Source: Cladorhizidae sp. MBARI D1340-BT2 (lineage: Eukaryota; Porifera; Demospongiae; Poecilosclerida; Cladorhizidae). Taken from it: a DNA stretch of 64,000 nt. The DNA lies in the NCBI GenBank assembly GCA_028752905.1, contig JAQNBH010000009.1:23420370-23484369 (forward strand), written 5' to 3'. This document shows positions 44,675 to 56,300 of this stretch, piece by piece (position 1 is the stretch's first letter; the number at the start of each line of letters is the position of its first letter). The position numbers were made by a program, and so were the translations under genes. The notes beneath the pieces were generated by a model. That model did no database searches. It saw nothing but the letters and a program-made list of their open reading frames with translations, and was not told the DNA's origin.

Positions 44675-47166
44675 TACAGCAGTGTTGCCATAGTGTTGGA
44701 TTTTATCCAAACTGTTTGGATTTTTGATCCTTAAATTTTCTGTTTGAATTTTATCAATAAATGTTTGGATTTTTCATCATTAGAAAATTGTTTGACATTT
44801 CATGCATATCAGACCATGTGCAGCCTATTTCAAAACCAATCTCTGTGGTATTAGCTGAGTGTGGTCATTTTGTGGCCACCTGGTCTGTGCAGGAATATTC
44901 CCGCACTGTCCTGTGTTCACCCAGGTCTGTGCCTGCAGAGCCAGAACCCTTTGATCTATGTGCCTGCTCATGCATGAGCTATCTGGTTAGGTATTTAAAG
45001 CCTGATCTGTGCAAAAGTTAGAATCTTTCACAGCGAGTGTCAGAGAGAGTTAGCTATGGAATCTTCAGAACCCAGTACTTCAAGGTTACCAGAAGAAGAT
45101 TCTTCAGATATGGATTCTGACTCTGATAATGAGGTTTCACAAATTGACATTGACATACATCTATCAGGTCTTCTAAGTCTGCAAAAAAGCGATTGTGTGT
45201 CTATCGTAGACAGTATGCAAAGATTTTCCCATGGGCCACAACTTCGAGAAAGGGATCTTCTTTTGCGCTTCTGTAGGAAGTGCTCTAGTGATATAAACCT
45301 TGGAAGAGGTGGTACTAGAGATCTCAGGAGACATCAGGAAACGAAATTACACAAAAATATGGTGTGGGTGTGCTGCCTCTACAGTCCTACTTTCCAATAA
45401 GAGAGGAGTCTGTAATCCATGCAGAAGTACTCTTCGCATATTTCCTTGGAAAGCACCATCTTGCCTTTCAATTGGGAGATCATTGTACCAAACTATTCAA
45501 GTTGACGTTTCCTGATTCTTCTATTGCTAAAGACTTTAAATGCAGTCGTAGTAAAGCAACAGCTGTGTTGAAAGTTATTGCCCAGGATTGTTGGGAAAAC
45601 ATTTCTGCAGCCGTTAGAGAGACTAAATACTTAGCCTCCTAACTTATGAGACAACTGATATTACCGTTACACAACAAGCTGCTATTATGCTTCGATTCTT
45701 CGATAACACCTGAGATGTGTCTTATTTGCCCTAGAGAGTGTAGAGAGGGCAACTGCAGAGCTGCTATTTAACGCAATCGATAAGCATTTTCAAGAATCCA
45801 CTACCCTCCTTTATGATAATCTTGTCGGATTAGGTACAGATGGGGCCAATGTAATGTTGGGAGCACAAAATTCAGTGATGTCACGGTTACGATGTAAGCA
45901 TCCAGCTTTAGTTGCTCTTCATTGTCATTGTCACATAGCAACACTAATAGCAAATGAGGCCTGCAAAGGCTTGCCTGATGAATTGGAAGATCTGACAACT
46001 GATGTATGGTATTATTTCCAGAAGAGCCAGTGACAGTTTGAAGAATTTCAGAGTTTTGTGGAATGCAAGCCACACAAGTTGTTAAAAGCATGCCAAACAT
46101 GATGGCTCAGCCTTGAAGCTTGTGTAAATCATCTTACCGAGCAATATGAAGCCTTACTCTCATACTTTCTAAGTACTGAGGATAAGCAGGCAGTAGTGAG
46201 AAGAGTAAAAATTGTACTTGAAAAGCCTCTGACCAGAGCTTACTTGCTCTTTCTATGTTCTGCATTACCAATTGTTAATAATTTCAACAGGTATATGCAG
46301 CAGCAATCTCCAATTCTTCATGTTCTCTACCAAGAGCTCGATGGCTTAATACGAAAATTTCTGTTGCGGTTCATGAATTCTGAGTACGTGTGTGCTGCTG
46401 AACATGTTTCACAAGTGTGTATTGATAACTCAGAAGAGGATCTCCCAAGTTTTCGTAGGTCACAACACACTATCATACCTTGAAGAAGAGGATGGATTAT
46501 CTATCATCTGAAGATGTGAGAAAATTTAGGCCAAGCTTGGTATTGCTGCAGCCAAGGGAGCTGTCAAACAATTACCTATGAGTCACAAGTTACTCTCCAA
46601 TCTCAAATGGCTTCAACCAGGCTTACAACAATACAGTATGGCTGGTCAGGTGCTTGCTGCAGCAGAGTGTATTCCTCAGGTAGTTCAAGTTGGTAACAAA
46701 CCCAGCCTTCAAGAGGAATTTATGGATTTCTGCACATCGCCATTACCTCCTAAAGTCACGGCCATCACGGAGGTGGATGAGTATTGGCATGCAATCAGCC
46801 AAATCAAAGACTGCTTGGAAACTGAGTATCGCTACTCCACATTGGCAAAGCTCACAAAAGCCATTCTAGTTATACCCCATGGCAATCTGATACCGAACAT
46901 TTATTCAGCCACATTGGTCTCAACAAAACGAAGCACAGAAACAGACTAGGAATTTCTACATTAAATTCATTTTTAACAGTGCAATTCAATGTTCCTATGA
47001 ATTTAAACCGAACACTGAACTATTAAAGACATGTGTAAATGCTATGAACACACTTTAGTATGTTATTTCTCACGAAATTGTTGTTCGGATTTTGTTTGGA
47101 TTTTTTGTTGCCCAAAAATTTGGGCGAGTAATTTGGTACCAAAAAAATTATGGCAACACTGTACAG
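44675..47166 (+). mobile_element. hAT-like DNA transposon with 13-bp inverted ends
   Basis: Ends CAGTGTTGCCATA (44680-44692) and TATGGCAACACTG (47149-47161) are perfect inverted repeats, 2482 bp apart. Both flanks carry TACAG (44675-44679 and 47162-47166). A 5-bp duplication is short for hAT elements, which usually make 8 bp. Sub-terminal direct repeats of GTTTGGATTTTT-type occur near both ends. The interior carries a broken transposase gene. Confidence 0.85.
45056..46949 (+). pseudogene. hAT-type transposase, decayed
   Basis: Plus-strand blocks in several frames. An acidic start (SSDMDSDSDNEVSQ) and a BED-like finger (RFCRKCSSDI ... RRHQETKLH) come first, then AEVLFAYFLGKHHLAFQLGD and FPDSSIAKDFKCSRSKATAV. 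Near 45825 a GLGTDGANVMLGAQNSV block follows with ALHCHCHIATLIANEACK (the RNase H-like core of hAT transposases). Further on come LFLCSALPIVNNFNRYMQQ and a C-terminal hAT dimerisation segment LAKLTKAILVIPHGN ending at a TAG near 46948. Multiple stops and frame changes make it inactive. Confidence 0.8.
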
Positions 47167-47591
47167 ATGGCTGTAAGTCCCTGGAAGCTTAAAGGTCTGT
47201 TAAGTCCCTGGAAGCAATTTATGAGCTGAGTGAAGGATGTGCTTGCCTTCGTTTTCAAGCCGAGATTATGAGCTACATATGTTATAGCGTGCACCTACAC
47301 ATTATTTTCCAATCTAGGTTTTTTCTCTAATTTTCTATAAAATCCCACATCACACGTTCAATGTGGATCCACATTCAACATAGTAATTTGTCATCTCTCA
47401 GTCTATATGCAACAATATTTCCAGAAAGCAGCCTCCCAAGAATACTGTTAGATCAATCACTGCACACACCACATCCTAATTCCAAGAACGAATACATAAC
47501 ATTGTTTACATTCTATATAAATGTAATGACCTGTCTATTTTGCAAAATGTGTTGATTGCATGCCTGTAATTTATATATATGCGAGACTACC

Positions 47592-47626
<35 letters not shown>

Positions 47627-48161
47627 AGGGGTGGGTGTGTGGGTGTGTGTGTGTGTGGAGGGGTGGGTGTGTGTGTGTATGTGTGTGGTGCATGTGTGGC
47701 TTATAGACTCAGCTGCCTTTGGGCTTCTCCACACATCATGCAGCACATAGTTGGAAACCCTTGACATGAAATGTTTTGGACCAGATTTTGGCTCTGTAGG
47801 TCATGTGCCATGGTTACTCCATGTTCTCATGTTGTAACGGCCAAACTAGGGCAGATACAGGGTTGGTACTAAATTGGAATGTTGTAGATTAGTATCTATA
47901 AATTTTAGGGGGAGGGGAAGGCATGGGCAGATCCAGGATTTAGAGAAGGGGGTTGCCGAAACCATTAGCACTGATATAATGCATGTAGTGTATTAGTGAT
48001 AACAAGTGTTACTCAGCCAGTGCACTTGCAGTTAAGTCTAGAATGGGAGGGGGGGGGGGGGTCGTGTGGTAACCTCCATCATGAGCGTTATTTCTACATT
48101 GGGCAGGTCTGGAAATTTTTTATATTCAATATACACTGCATCCCCCCACCTCCAAATATTC
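47167..48161. other. Intergenic, microsatellites
   Basis: A (GT)n/GTGGGTGT tract at 47595-47695 and poly-G near 48049-48061. No gene. Confidence 0.6.
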
Positions 48162-48240
48162 CCATGGTCAAGAATGCATTAGATATGACAACATAAATGC
48201 AAAATTAGTGTTGTCATATCTAATGCATTCTTGACCATGG
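48162..48240. repeat. Perfect 32-bp hairpin with 15-nt loop
   Basis: The left arm 48162-48193 starts CCATGGTCAAGAATGCATTA. The right arm 48209-48240 is its exact reverse complement. The 15-nt loop is TAAATGCAAAATTAG. The symmetry stops abruptly on both sides. A transcript would form a 32-bp uninterrupted stem, as in a miRNA-type precursor or a fold-back mini-transposon. Confidence 0.95.
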
Positions 48241-49059
48241 CAAGCATGCCTGAATTACATTTTCCAGCAATTTTAATTAAAAATTTTAAGGTGTAGTCCA
48301 GCATCATCATATCAGGAACCTTTACTCTTTCACATGCAACTGCTGACTCAATACCTACTTACCACTCCCCGCCAATGCTCTATTTCTCATCTTAGCTTCA
48401 TTCAGCTATAGAAAGCCTCTAAGGTGGAAGCATCTCCAGGAACTGCTCCCAATTATCCATGTACTCATGCCATTGGACAGAAGCAGTTTGTGCTTCTCCC
48501 ATCTGGTTCATACCTGGATGTGCTCATTTACCAGTTACCAGATTTCCCAGAGAAGTGGAGATTAACTGTAGAAAAACTGCTGCAGTGAAATGTACTTTTC
48601 TGACTTGTTTGGAATGCCGGAAATATTGGCCTCCATCTGTGAGATGGCTTACATCAAGAGGTAGCATCATATCCTCAAAGATTATGGACAACTGGGATGG
48701 GTGGTGTTCTTTGGACAGAGCTGCAGCATGCAGGCATTGTGGGCAGATCCCCAATACTACACATGACATGACAATGATCTTGAATGGAGTCTCCATCGGT
48801 TTACCACATATGTGGTCCTTTGCTGCCTCTGTGGTTCTGCTGGTCCTTATGAGCCATTCATTTTGGCTTGATAAAGTGCAGCACCCCTAGATCATCTCCT
48901 CTGCCAGAAAATCTAAGCAAGCATTGCGACCTTGATGCAACATGGGCATGCTATTGATAATTCCAACTAGCAACTCACACCATAAAAAGGAGCTCCTAGA
49001 AAGTAGGCAGGTTTAAAAACAAAGTGGTCCAGCAAATAGCTCATAGACTTTTCCCATAT
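48241..49059. other. Unassigned
   Basis: Contains a 143-codon plus-strand frame (48459-48890) with several cysteines and no domain I recognise. It may be the upstream part of the gypsy relic that follows. Confidence 0.3.
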
Positions 49060-49560
49060 ATAGTCCTTGTCAGAAAGAAGGACAACTATTTCCATCCCAT
49101 TTTTGGATTGATCATTGCATACTAAATGAAGTAACCTGCAAGGTTACCTATTCACTGCCTAAAATTGAGGACACTCTAAAAGTCTAAACACTCAAGCTGG
49201 CTCTAAATGATTCTCTATACACTTGATCTACTAATTAATGTGTACTGGTAGATAGAAGCAGCCAAGGAAGATAGGGGAGGAGCAGAAAACAGCATTTTGC
49301 ACCACTGAAGTTTTTTGTTGTGCCTTTTGGACCATGCAACATGCCAGCTATATACCTTTCAAAAACTTGTTCTAGCTGTTTGCAGTGGATTCACTGCTTA
49401 GTCTCTCTAGATGATGTCATCATTCTATATAGGAGCAACCATCTATCTAATCTCTGTATGAGCATGTTATTTTTCTGAACTTCAAAAGTGCCCCAATTGT
49501 CAGTGATCTTATAATAAAATTAAAATTCTCGGAGGTTATCTCAATAATGTGCACTAATAA
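49060..49560 (+). pseudogene. Ty3/gypsy reverse transcriptase relic
   Basis: Plus-strand frames keep the RT order: KKDNYFHPIF-type start, then a block ending EAAKEDRGGAENSILHH, then VPFGPCNMPAIYL and a catalytic-region remnant SLDDVIILYRSN, then NHLSNLCM. Each is broken by stops. A different lineage from the two near-complete LTR elements. Confidence 0.7.
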
Positions 49561-50061
49561 CCACCACCCTCCTATATATCAAAAGTCTGGATTCAGCCCT
49601 GTGAAGTCTCTAGTGTAAGCTTTACATGCTTTGCTACTACTGACCCTTATAATATTTACCCTACTGCTCAATATTTCCAAGTTCAGTTTTGTTCTGGAAT
49701 TTTTTGGCAGATGCTTGTCCTGATCCAAAACAAAAATCTCTCTGTCAAGCCCATAGCACACCTCAAACTATAATGTTGTTAAAAGGGTTCTTACTACAAG
49801 GAGCTAATACAATATTCTTAACAACACTAAAATCTGTAACCATAATTCTTACTCATGGAGGCTCTTAGAGACCATAATCATGTTTCTCCACCATATGTAA
49901 AAAAGTTTTCTTGCAACAGACATTTCATCATTAAAAATTTACGTGATCCTGACTGTTGGCAAATTGACTGTAGTCTCACAAGTCAGATGTATCACATCTT
50001 AGCACCGAACACAACTGGCTTGAAGGATAAGGTCATATAATTATAATAAGAAAATGTAACA

Positions 50062-53000
50062 TTAAGTGCTGTTCTGATTCATAACTTCCTGTTCCACTCT
50101 ATCCTGTGCTTCTTTAGATGTGGAACAAATAGTGTTCAAAAAGGTAGCAAATTCACTCCTGAGGGCTTCCATGTCTTCCATAGTTGTTTGAACACACTGC
50201 ACTGTAGCCATTGCTGATGCTTATTATAAAACAAACAAAAATAATAGCAATAATGATGTATCAAAAATATATATATAATATATGCTTACATTTTGGTAAT
50301 TCTGTGGGTGGAGAATTGTCCTTGGACAACACAAGAAGTAAGCATTGAGAATCTCTTAAATGCTGATGCTTTACAAAATAAGAATACCTACAAAATAGTG
50401 CATATAGCTGACCAATAAGTGCATGGAAAAGATCTCATGGGATGCATTCATATTAAGATTAAGTGGTACTTATCTCAGCAATACCTACCATCGTTCTAAT
50501 TCTGTCATTTTTTCTGGTCTAACAACAACTAAGACTCCATGAATATCCTTACAAAATGCAGGCCAACAAGTCTCAAATCTGCTTGTACATGTAAAAGGAA
50601 AAACAACAACTGTAACACCATTGCTAATACATTATTAGGGAGTGCAGGGCAGCACTTGCTATTGGTTTAACCAACTTTTTTTAATGGAAGATGGCAACCT
50701 TCCAAAACCCCAAAGCTCTTATCTCATCTAAAACTCATATAGGCTTCTTCTTAGTTGCTTAAATGGTTGGTGGGTTCAGCAAATATTAACTCCAAAAGCA
50801 CTCTTCGTGTTGAATCTTTTCGCTAAGGTAGCAGTGCAACAAAACCACAGAAAGTGTGAAAAAATGAAATTTGTCTTCAAGAATTTCTCTGTTTCCATGT
50901 TTCTAGTAATTTTTTCCATTCACATAACTTACATACACTAGGTACAGTCATATTATTTTTTTTAAATCTAGTACCAGAAGATTCAAATGTTCCACCATAA
51001 CTACTCTGTTTCTCGATTTTGGTAAAAAAGCAGTGATTGTTGATGATTCAAGCTAGCTCACGTGCCATTTTATAATTAGAATTAGAATTGAGTTAAAGAG
51101 TGCATGTGCTTATTGGCCAGTACTCAATTGAGCTTCTTGGTTTGTGCAGTTCTAGCTCTTGGGAAACTGCAAGTCCTAAGGATTGTATACAACTGATCCT
51201 CTACCAAAACATCTGCTGTTTGGTTGATGGAGTGTAACTGTTACTAAGTTCTTGAAGGAGGCTGTAGCTATCGTGCTGACTTGGGTGTATTGGATTGGCA
51301 TGTTCATTGAAAGAATGAAACTGGACATAGACGTAAGCTGATATGTGTAGAGTCCAAGAATAATAAAGCTCTGAATAGGACTCTGTGTCTCCACTCCTCA
51401 AATACATATACAAGAGAAAGGGGAAAAACTTGAATCAAGAACAATTTGATTCTCTTAACATCATTGTCGTGTGTGTGTGTGGTGTGGCGTGTGTATATAT
51501 GATCAATGAAATTTACTCGCATATACGGCATTGGTGTTTGAAGCTCCAGAGGATGCTCAAAACACATCTGTGGCCTTGTTCAGTGCGGGAAAGACTAGAC
51601 CAATAGCAGCTAACCAAAGTTTTGGTGTATTACAGGCTTTTGTTAGAGTGCAGGCATCCAGCAACAGAGCTAGATATATCTAGATGGATCACTCAAGAGT
51701 AGATAACTAGCTTTTGTTTTACTGTCTACTAGATATGGACATGCTAGTTCAATAAGGCTTTAGGTATAGTAGCTAGGTTATAGCTTAGTATACAAGCTGT
51801 ATTGAAAGTATAACTATAAAATAGTTTCTTAAGACTTTCCTGAAGGCTCACTTGTAGATCTTGGATTGATAACTAATCAATGGGCTACTTTCAGGACAAG
51901 TGAATAACATTTTATGATTGAAAACAACCTTTGCGTGGTGGGGTAATTACCTATGTTACAGTTATGGCATACAGTTATGGCATACAGTTATGGCATACAG
52001 TTATGGCATACATTTAGCCAGATTTCATGTTTAAAAAGAAAGGGAATAAAAGTGTACTCATATCTAACAGTTAGATGATTGCTTCACCATTTAAAATCAT
52101 AATCACCAATATTGTTGCTAATCACCATAATGATTGGTGTGCGCGTTTTAACTGGCTGGGTTCTATATAGGTATCTTTTTTATAGGTCAATTCAATGTAG
52201 TTGTTTGTTTTCACATATTTGTTCTTGAAGAAATAGTGGACCAAGTGGCAAATTAGTTAACTTATTATTAGTTGATTAGGTACAGAATAGTTAGCTAAAC
52301 TATGCAAGAATAAACACAGAAAATACCGAGTTCAGACTCTCTCAAAGTAAGTCCTAGGAAACTGGTGAAAACATACAATATAGAGAACTAAAGTCTGCAG
52401 TCCACTATGTACAAAACATACTAATTCCTTACTGCAATCTGAATCAATCACAGCCACACAATTCACTCACACACACAACACACATGGTATGTTGTCTTTT
52501 TCACAGTGCATGAGTTTGAAAATAATTTAAGCCTACCTTTTGCTTCCAGCACAATCCCATAATTCTATTTCTACTTTCAAAGCTTTCCCAGTGTCCGAAT
52601 CAATGACACCATCTGACTCAAATTCTAGTATCCGAGCACCTTGTGTTGGGTGGTAGTCTTCACCTGAAGATGCTGTAGCTTCTGACAAGAAGTTACTGAT
52701 GATAGTTTTTCCAGACTGCATTATGATAATTGCACACACAATAATGCCACAAGGCCTGTAGTTTGGAGGGAGGGTTCATAATTTTGTGTATCCCCCCAAA
52801 AATCCTCCAATGGCTCAAATTTGAGGGGATTACACTTCATGGATGCAAAAACATGTAGTCATCATAGTAGCCATGGTCATCTATCAGGAAGGGGGTATTC
52901 TCAGTATATAAATAAGTCAAGTGTGTGTAACTGTTGTCTACATGCATAGCTAATGCTAGATGCCGCTTGGAAGGCATTGCGAAGGCTAGGAGCTGATGCT

Positions 53001-53306
53001 TGATTTCCATTCATGCATGCTTCTGATAGTTATGCTTCTGATAGTTTACCGCAGGGCCTAATATTAGAAACTGCCACAACTCCCCCCCCCCTCCCCCAGA
53101 ATATTCCAGATTACCAATGGTGGTTCAAGGTACAACTTAATCATCAAAAGTGGGTCCTTAAAAATAGGAATATATTAAGACAAAAATATAAAAGATGCCC
53201 CATGCTATTATATCATATAGTATTGGTAGGCATGCACATTTTATATACACATCTCTTTGGGGTGTACCTCGGGTGGTCCAACCACAACTATCTTCGTCTT
53301 GTACAT
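50062..53306 (-). CDS. IFT22: IFT22/RABL5, small GTPase-like subunit of the IFT-B complex (5 exons)
   Basis: IFT22 is a Rab-like subunit of intraflagellar transport complex B, needed for cilium assembly. Exons (minus): 53268-53306, 52537-52715, 50489-50578, 50290-50387 and 50062-50213. Phases agree at all four joins and the total is 185 residues, the usual length of animal IFT22. Exon 1 reads MYKTKIVVVGPPE and joins SGKTIISNFLSEA, making the P-loop GPPESGKT across the splice. Then come SPTQG-type HPTQGARILEFESD, the G3-like ELWDCAGSKR, FETCWPAFCKDIHGVLVVV, WYSYFVKHQHLRDSQCLLLV and a C-terminal helix MEDMEALRSEFATFLNTI. No NKxD motif, as expected for this family. An in-frame TGA precedes the start ATG. 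The gene is head to head with CENP-O, 86 bp between start codons. Confidence 0.95.
50579..52536 (-). other. IFT22 intron 2
   Basis: 1.96-kb intron with no recognised exon or element. Four tandem copies of ACAGTTATGGCAT lie near 51957-52010. Confidence 0.8.
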
Positions 53307-53392
53307 CTGGTTTGGGTTACTGTTGCCTAGGAACGATTCCAATCACAGCACACTTGCCTACTTCAATTAAAGCGCAACACCCTCCGTCGAAA
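53307..53392. promoter_or_regulatory. 86-bp bidirectional promoter of IFT22 and CENP-O
   Basis: This is all the sequence between the IFT22 start codon (minus, 53304-53306) and the proposed CENP-O start codon (plus, 53393-53395). No TATA box is seen. It must hold both 5' UTRs and the core promoter, unless transcription starts lie inside the opposite gene. It contains the X-box at 53322-53334. Confidence 0.7.
53322..53334. promoter_or_regulatory. X-box (RFX transcription factor site)
   Basis: GTTGCC-T-AGGAAC matches the X-box consensus RYYNYY-N(1-3)-RRNRAC at every position, and also matches read from the other strand. RFX factors use X-boxes to control ciliary genes including IFT components. 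It lies 16 bp upstream of the IFT22 start codon and 59 bp upstream of the CENP-O one. Confidence 0.75.
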
Positions 53393-56300
53393 ATGCTAGA
53401 TGAGTTTGCTTCGAAGACTGTGTCGCAACTTCAATCTTTAGAAGAGAAAATATCAAGGCAAGATCGATCACTAATACAAGTATTGTTCACTCCAAGCGTT
53501 AGGGTAATGGTAATCTCACGCGGCCAGTCTCTGTATAGCAGGCCGTGCGAGCTCCCTACCCTGTCCCCCCACTGTCGTGCAATGGCGCTCTCTGCAATGT
53601 GATTGTCGCTAAGACTCCAGTATGGCTTAGCAGTACTGCAATTGCACTCTCAGCGTTTTGGAGCACTTATAGGAGGGAAAAAGCATGGTTATTGCTAGAC
53701 TTTTTGGGGGGTTGGGAGAAGCTTGACATAAGGGGAAAGGATGCACTTCCTTGCTGTGAAACAAGATACAATTGAGAGAAGGCACATTACTAGCTTATTG
53801 CCATATTTACTTGGATGCTCACTTAAATAACATTCTCATGATATAGCTTCCCTCAAATAATATTTACATCATGCATGCTCAGTAAATAAATTCTCTGGTG
53901 TTTTGTGTCACATGCATTATAGTAATGGTTGCTACCCACCATAGTGAGAGGTATGTGGCACATACGGACAACAGCCGATTTGTGTTTTCTGATTATCTCC
54001 GGTAGTTTTGAGGTCTATCCTACTCTTAATGCCTGCCACCTGATCCAAAATGTTTGCGCATTAGAAGTGGCATCCAATCCTGAACAACAGAATTTGAACC
54101 AACGTGCATTGGTTGTGTCCACACTAGAAATAACGTGCAGGAAAAGGAAAAAAGAAGTTGCTTTTCTCCTCATATGGATGAGCTACTACAGAGCAAAAGG
54201 AGACCTGTGTGCAGAACAGAAAGAGGATGGAGCCAAGGCAAGGCAGTACATCGAAAGATGCTTCACAAAACCCACAGGGAAAGCAAGTAGAAATACTCGA
54301 GCCATAACATTAGCTATAGTGGGAACAAATTAGGAAGGATTTGCTAACTGTATCAGTAGCTATAGCATAAGTTAGTCTAGATGTAGCTGGCTTATGCTTT
54401 ACAAACAGTTTCTAGCAAGCAATACCTGGTCATCAGTGCTCACTCTGACCTGCACCCATAGCGATTTAATATGCACCTACACAATTAACATCTCTAAAGT
54501 CTCATTGGATCTGATGTGCATCAGGACGCAATTTCCTCATTGGAATTCAGTGTGGCTGCAGCCAATGTGTATCAAATGTGAATTGAATATGCAGTGTGGA
54601 CAGCCAGCCCTTTATTTGACATGTTTGGGTAGAAAGTGACTTCTGCTCTCTTTCTGGAGAGTCTTGAATAAGAGAGCCTGAAGGTTGCAATTTATCACAA
54701 ACGCGCATCGATATGGCTATACTGCCATTGCTATGCACATGATGTCAGGCATGTGATGGTTACTGAACTTGATACTGGAGCTTGGAGTCATTGGCCTCTT
54801 ACAGTAGCAAGTGTGGTGAGCTGGAAACCTGGTGTCCAGAGTTATCTCATGCTGGAGTCAGTCTCCTGTAGTACCTTGTGGGGGACACAAAGAAAAACAA
54901 GTGACTTGTGTTTGCTCTAGTAGGGTATGGGGACTAAACTGTTCAGACCAAGCAAAGGATATAAACTTGCACTGTAGCAGGCTCCTGTCCTTCTATAACA
55001 TGCAACAGCTCTAGATGCTTTGCATCTTGCTTGATATTTAAACTCACCTGGCGTGCCTAAGCAAACCTGCTCAAGAGAAAGAGTTTTGTCCCATTGCTCG
55101 ATTCCAGACAAATTGATTTGTAGGTGTGATGCCCATGTATGACATAATCCCTCATGCTGTGATTTGCAGTGGTTCAAAGGAAGGCTTGCCATCCGTCTGG
55201 TTGCTAGCCTGGTATGTAAGGCACATGCAAATCATAGAAACTGGAAAATTTATGAACACTACTTTACCAACCTGATCTTGGATTCCATAATTTGGTGTAA
55301 CTACATAATTTTTTACAATAACCTTCTCAATAATCAACTTCAAATTGTAATGTTATTATGTCAACTGAGAGTTCATTGAGAGATTACATCATTTTTTGTT
55401 TTTCTATACACATATACCCAATTTCCTTGGGAACCGCTCGGCCAAATGTAACCGCCCCTCCAATTGTAACCTCGTAGCTCGAGTCTCAATTGGTAATAGT
55501 AACCTCCCTTCCAATTCTAACCACAGAGGCAAATAGCAATAAGACACACCCAAATAATTGCACCCTTGTAATGGAATGGAAGACAACCTGCAGAAAAATA
55601 TTCTCTAAAACGTTCTTGGTGCTTAGCGGGACATGAGCCTTTGATTTTTGCTTTCTGGGCAGAGTACTCAACTGTTAAGCCACAGGCACCCAAAGGATTA
55701 GCTCTCCTCCAAACAGCCACTTGAACTCCTTCACAGCTGCAATCAAACTGCCCTTATAGTAACCACCCTTCCAATAGTAATTGCTGGTAGATTGGACGGA
55801 AGTAAGCAGTACTTGCAGTTCCTAATAGAGAATATACAGTTCTCTATATGTATGCATATACGTGTGTGTAGCAGAAGAGTTGGTCGTCCTTTCTACTCTG
55901 TAGTCAACTGCTAATAGAAACTTGGTGCCACAGTGTGTATATATATATATTTGTATTGCAGAATTGTATCCTCATACACGTCCTAGGATTTTTTGTACCC
56001 GTCTCCCACCACCACCACCACAACAACAAAATATAAACAATGACAACAAACAACAATTGGCGTAATTCTGACCCTAGGCCTACATGTAGAGGTCAGTATG
56101 GGTTGTTAGGAATTAGAGAGCAAGCAGTACTCTCTGTATTGGCTAGACCCAGGTTTCAAAATGTCAGAACAACAACAACAACAACATGTCATAATGTCAA
56201 CTAAAGCTCATTTAGGGAAACTTCTTAGCATCCCAAACATTCAGCCATCCTTATATGTCTTATATGCCTGTACACAACTACATGTATGTAACATATTTAT

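Noticed and set aside
48459..48890. 143-codon frame as a real gene
   Set aside because: No recognisable domain or splice structure; possibly part of the neighbouring gypsy relic.
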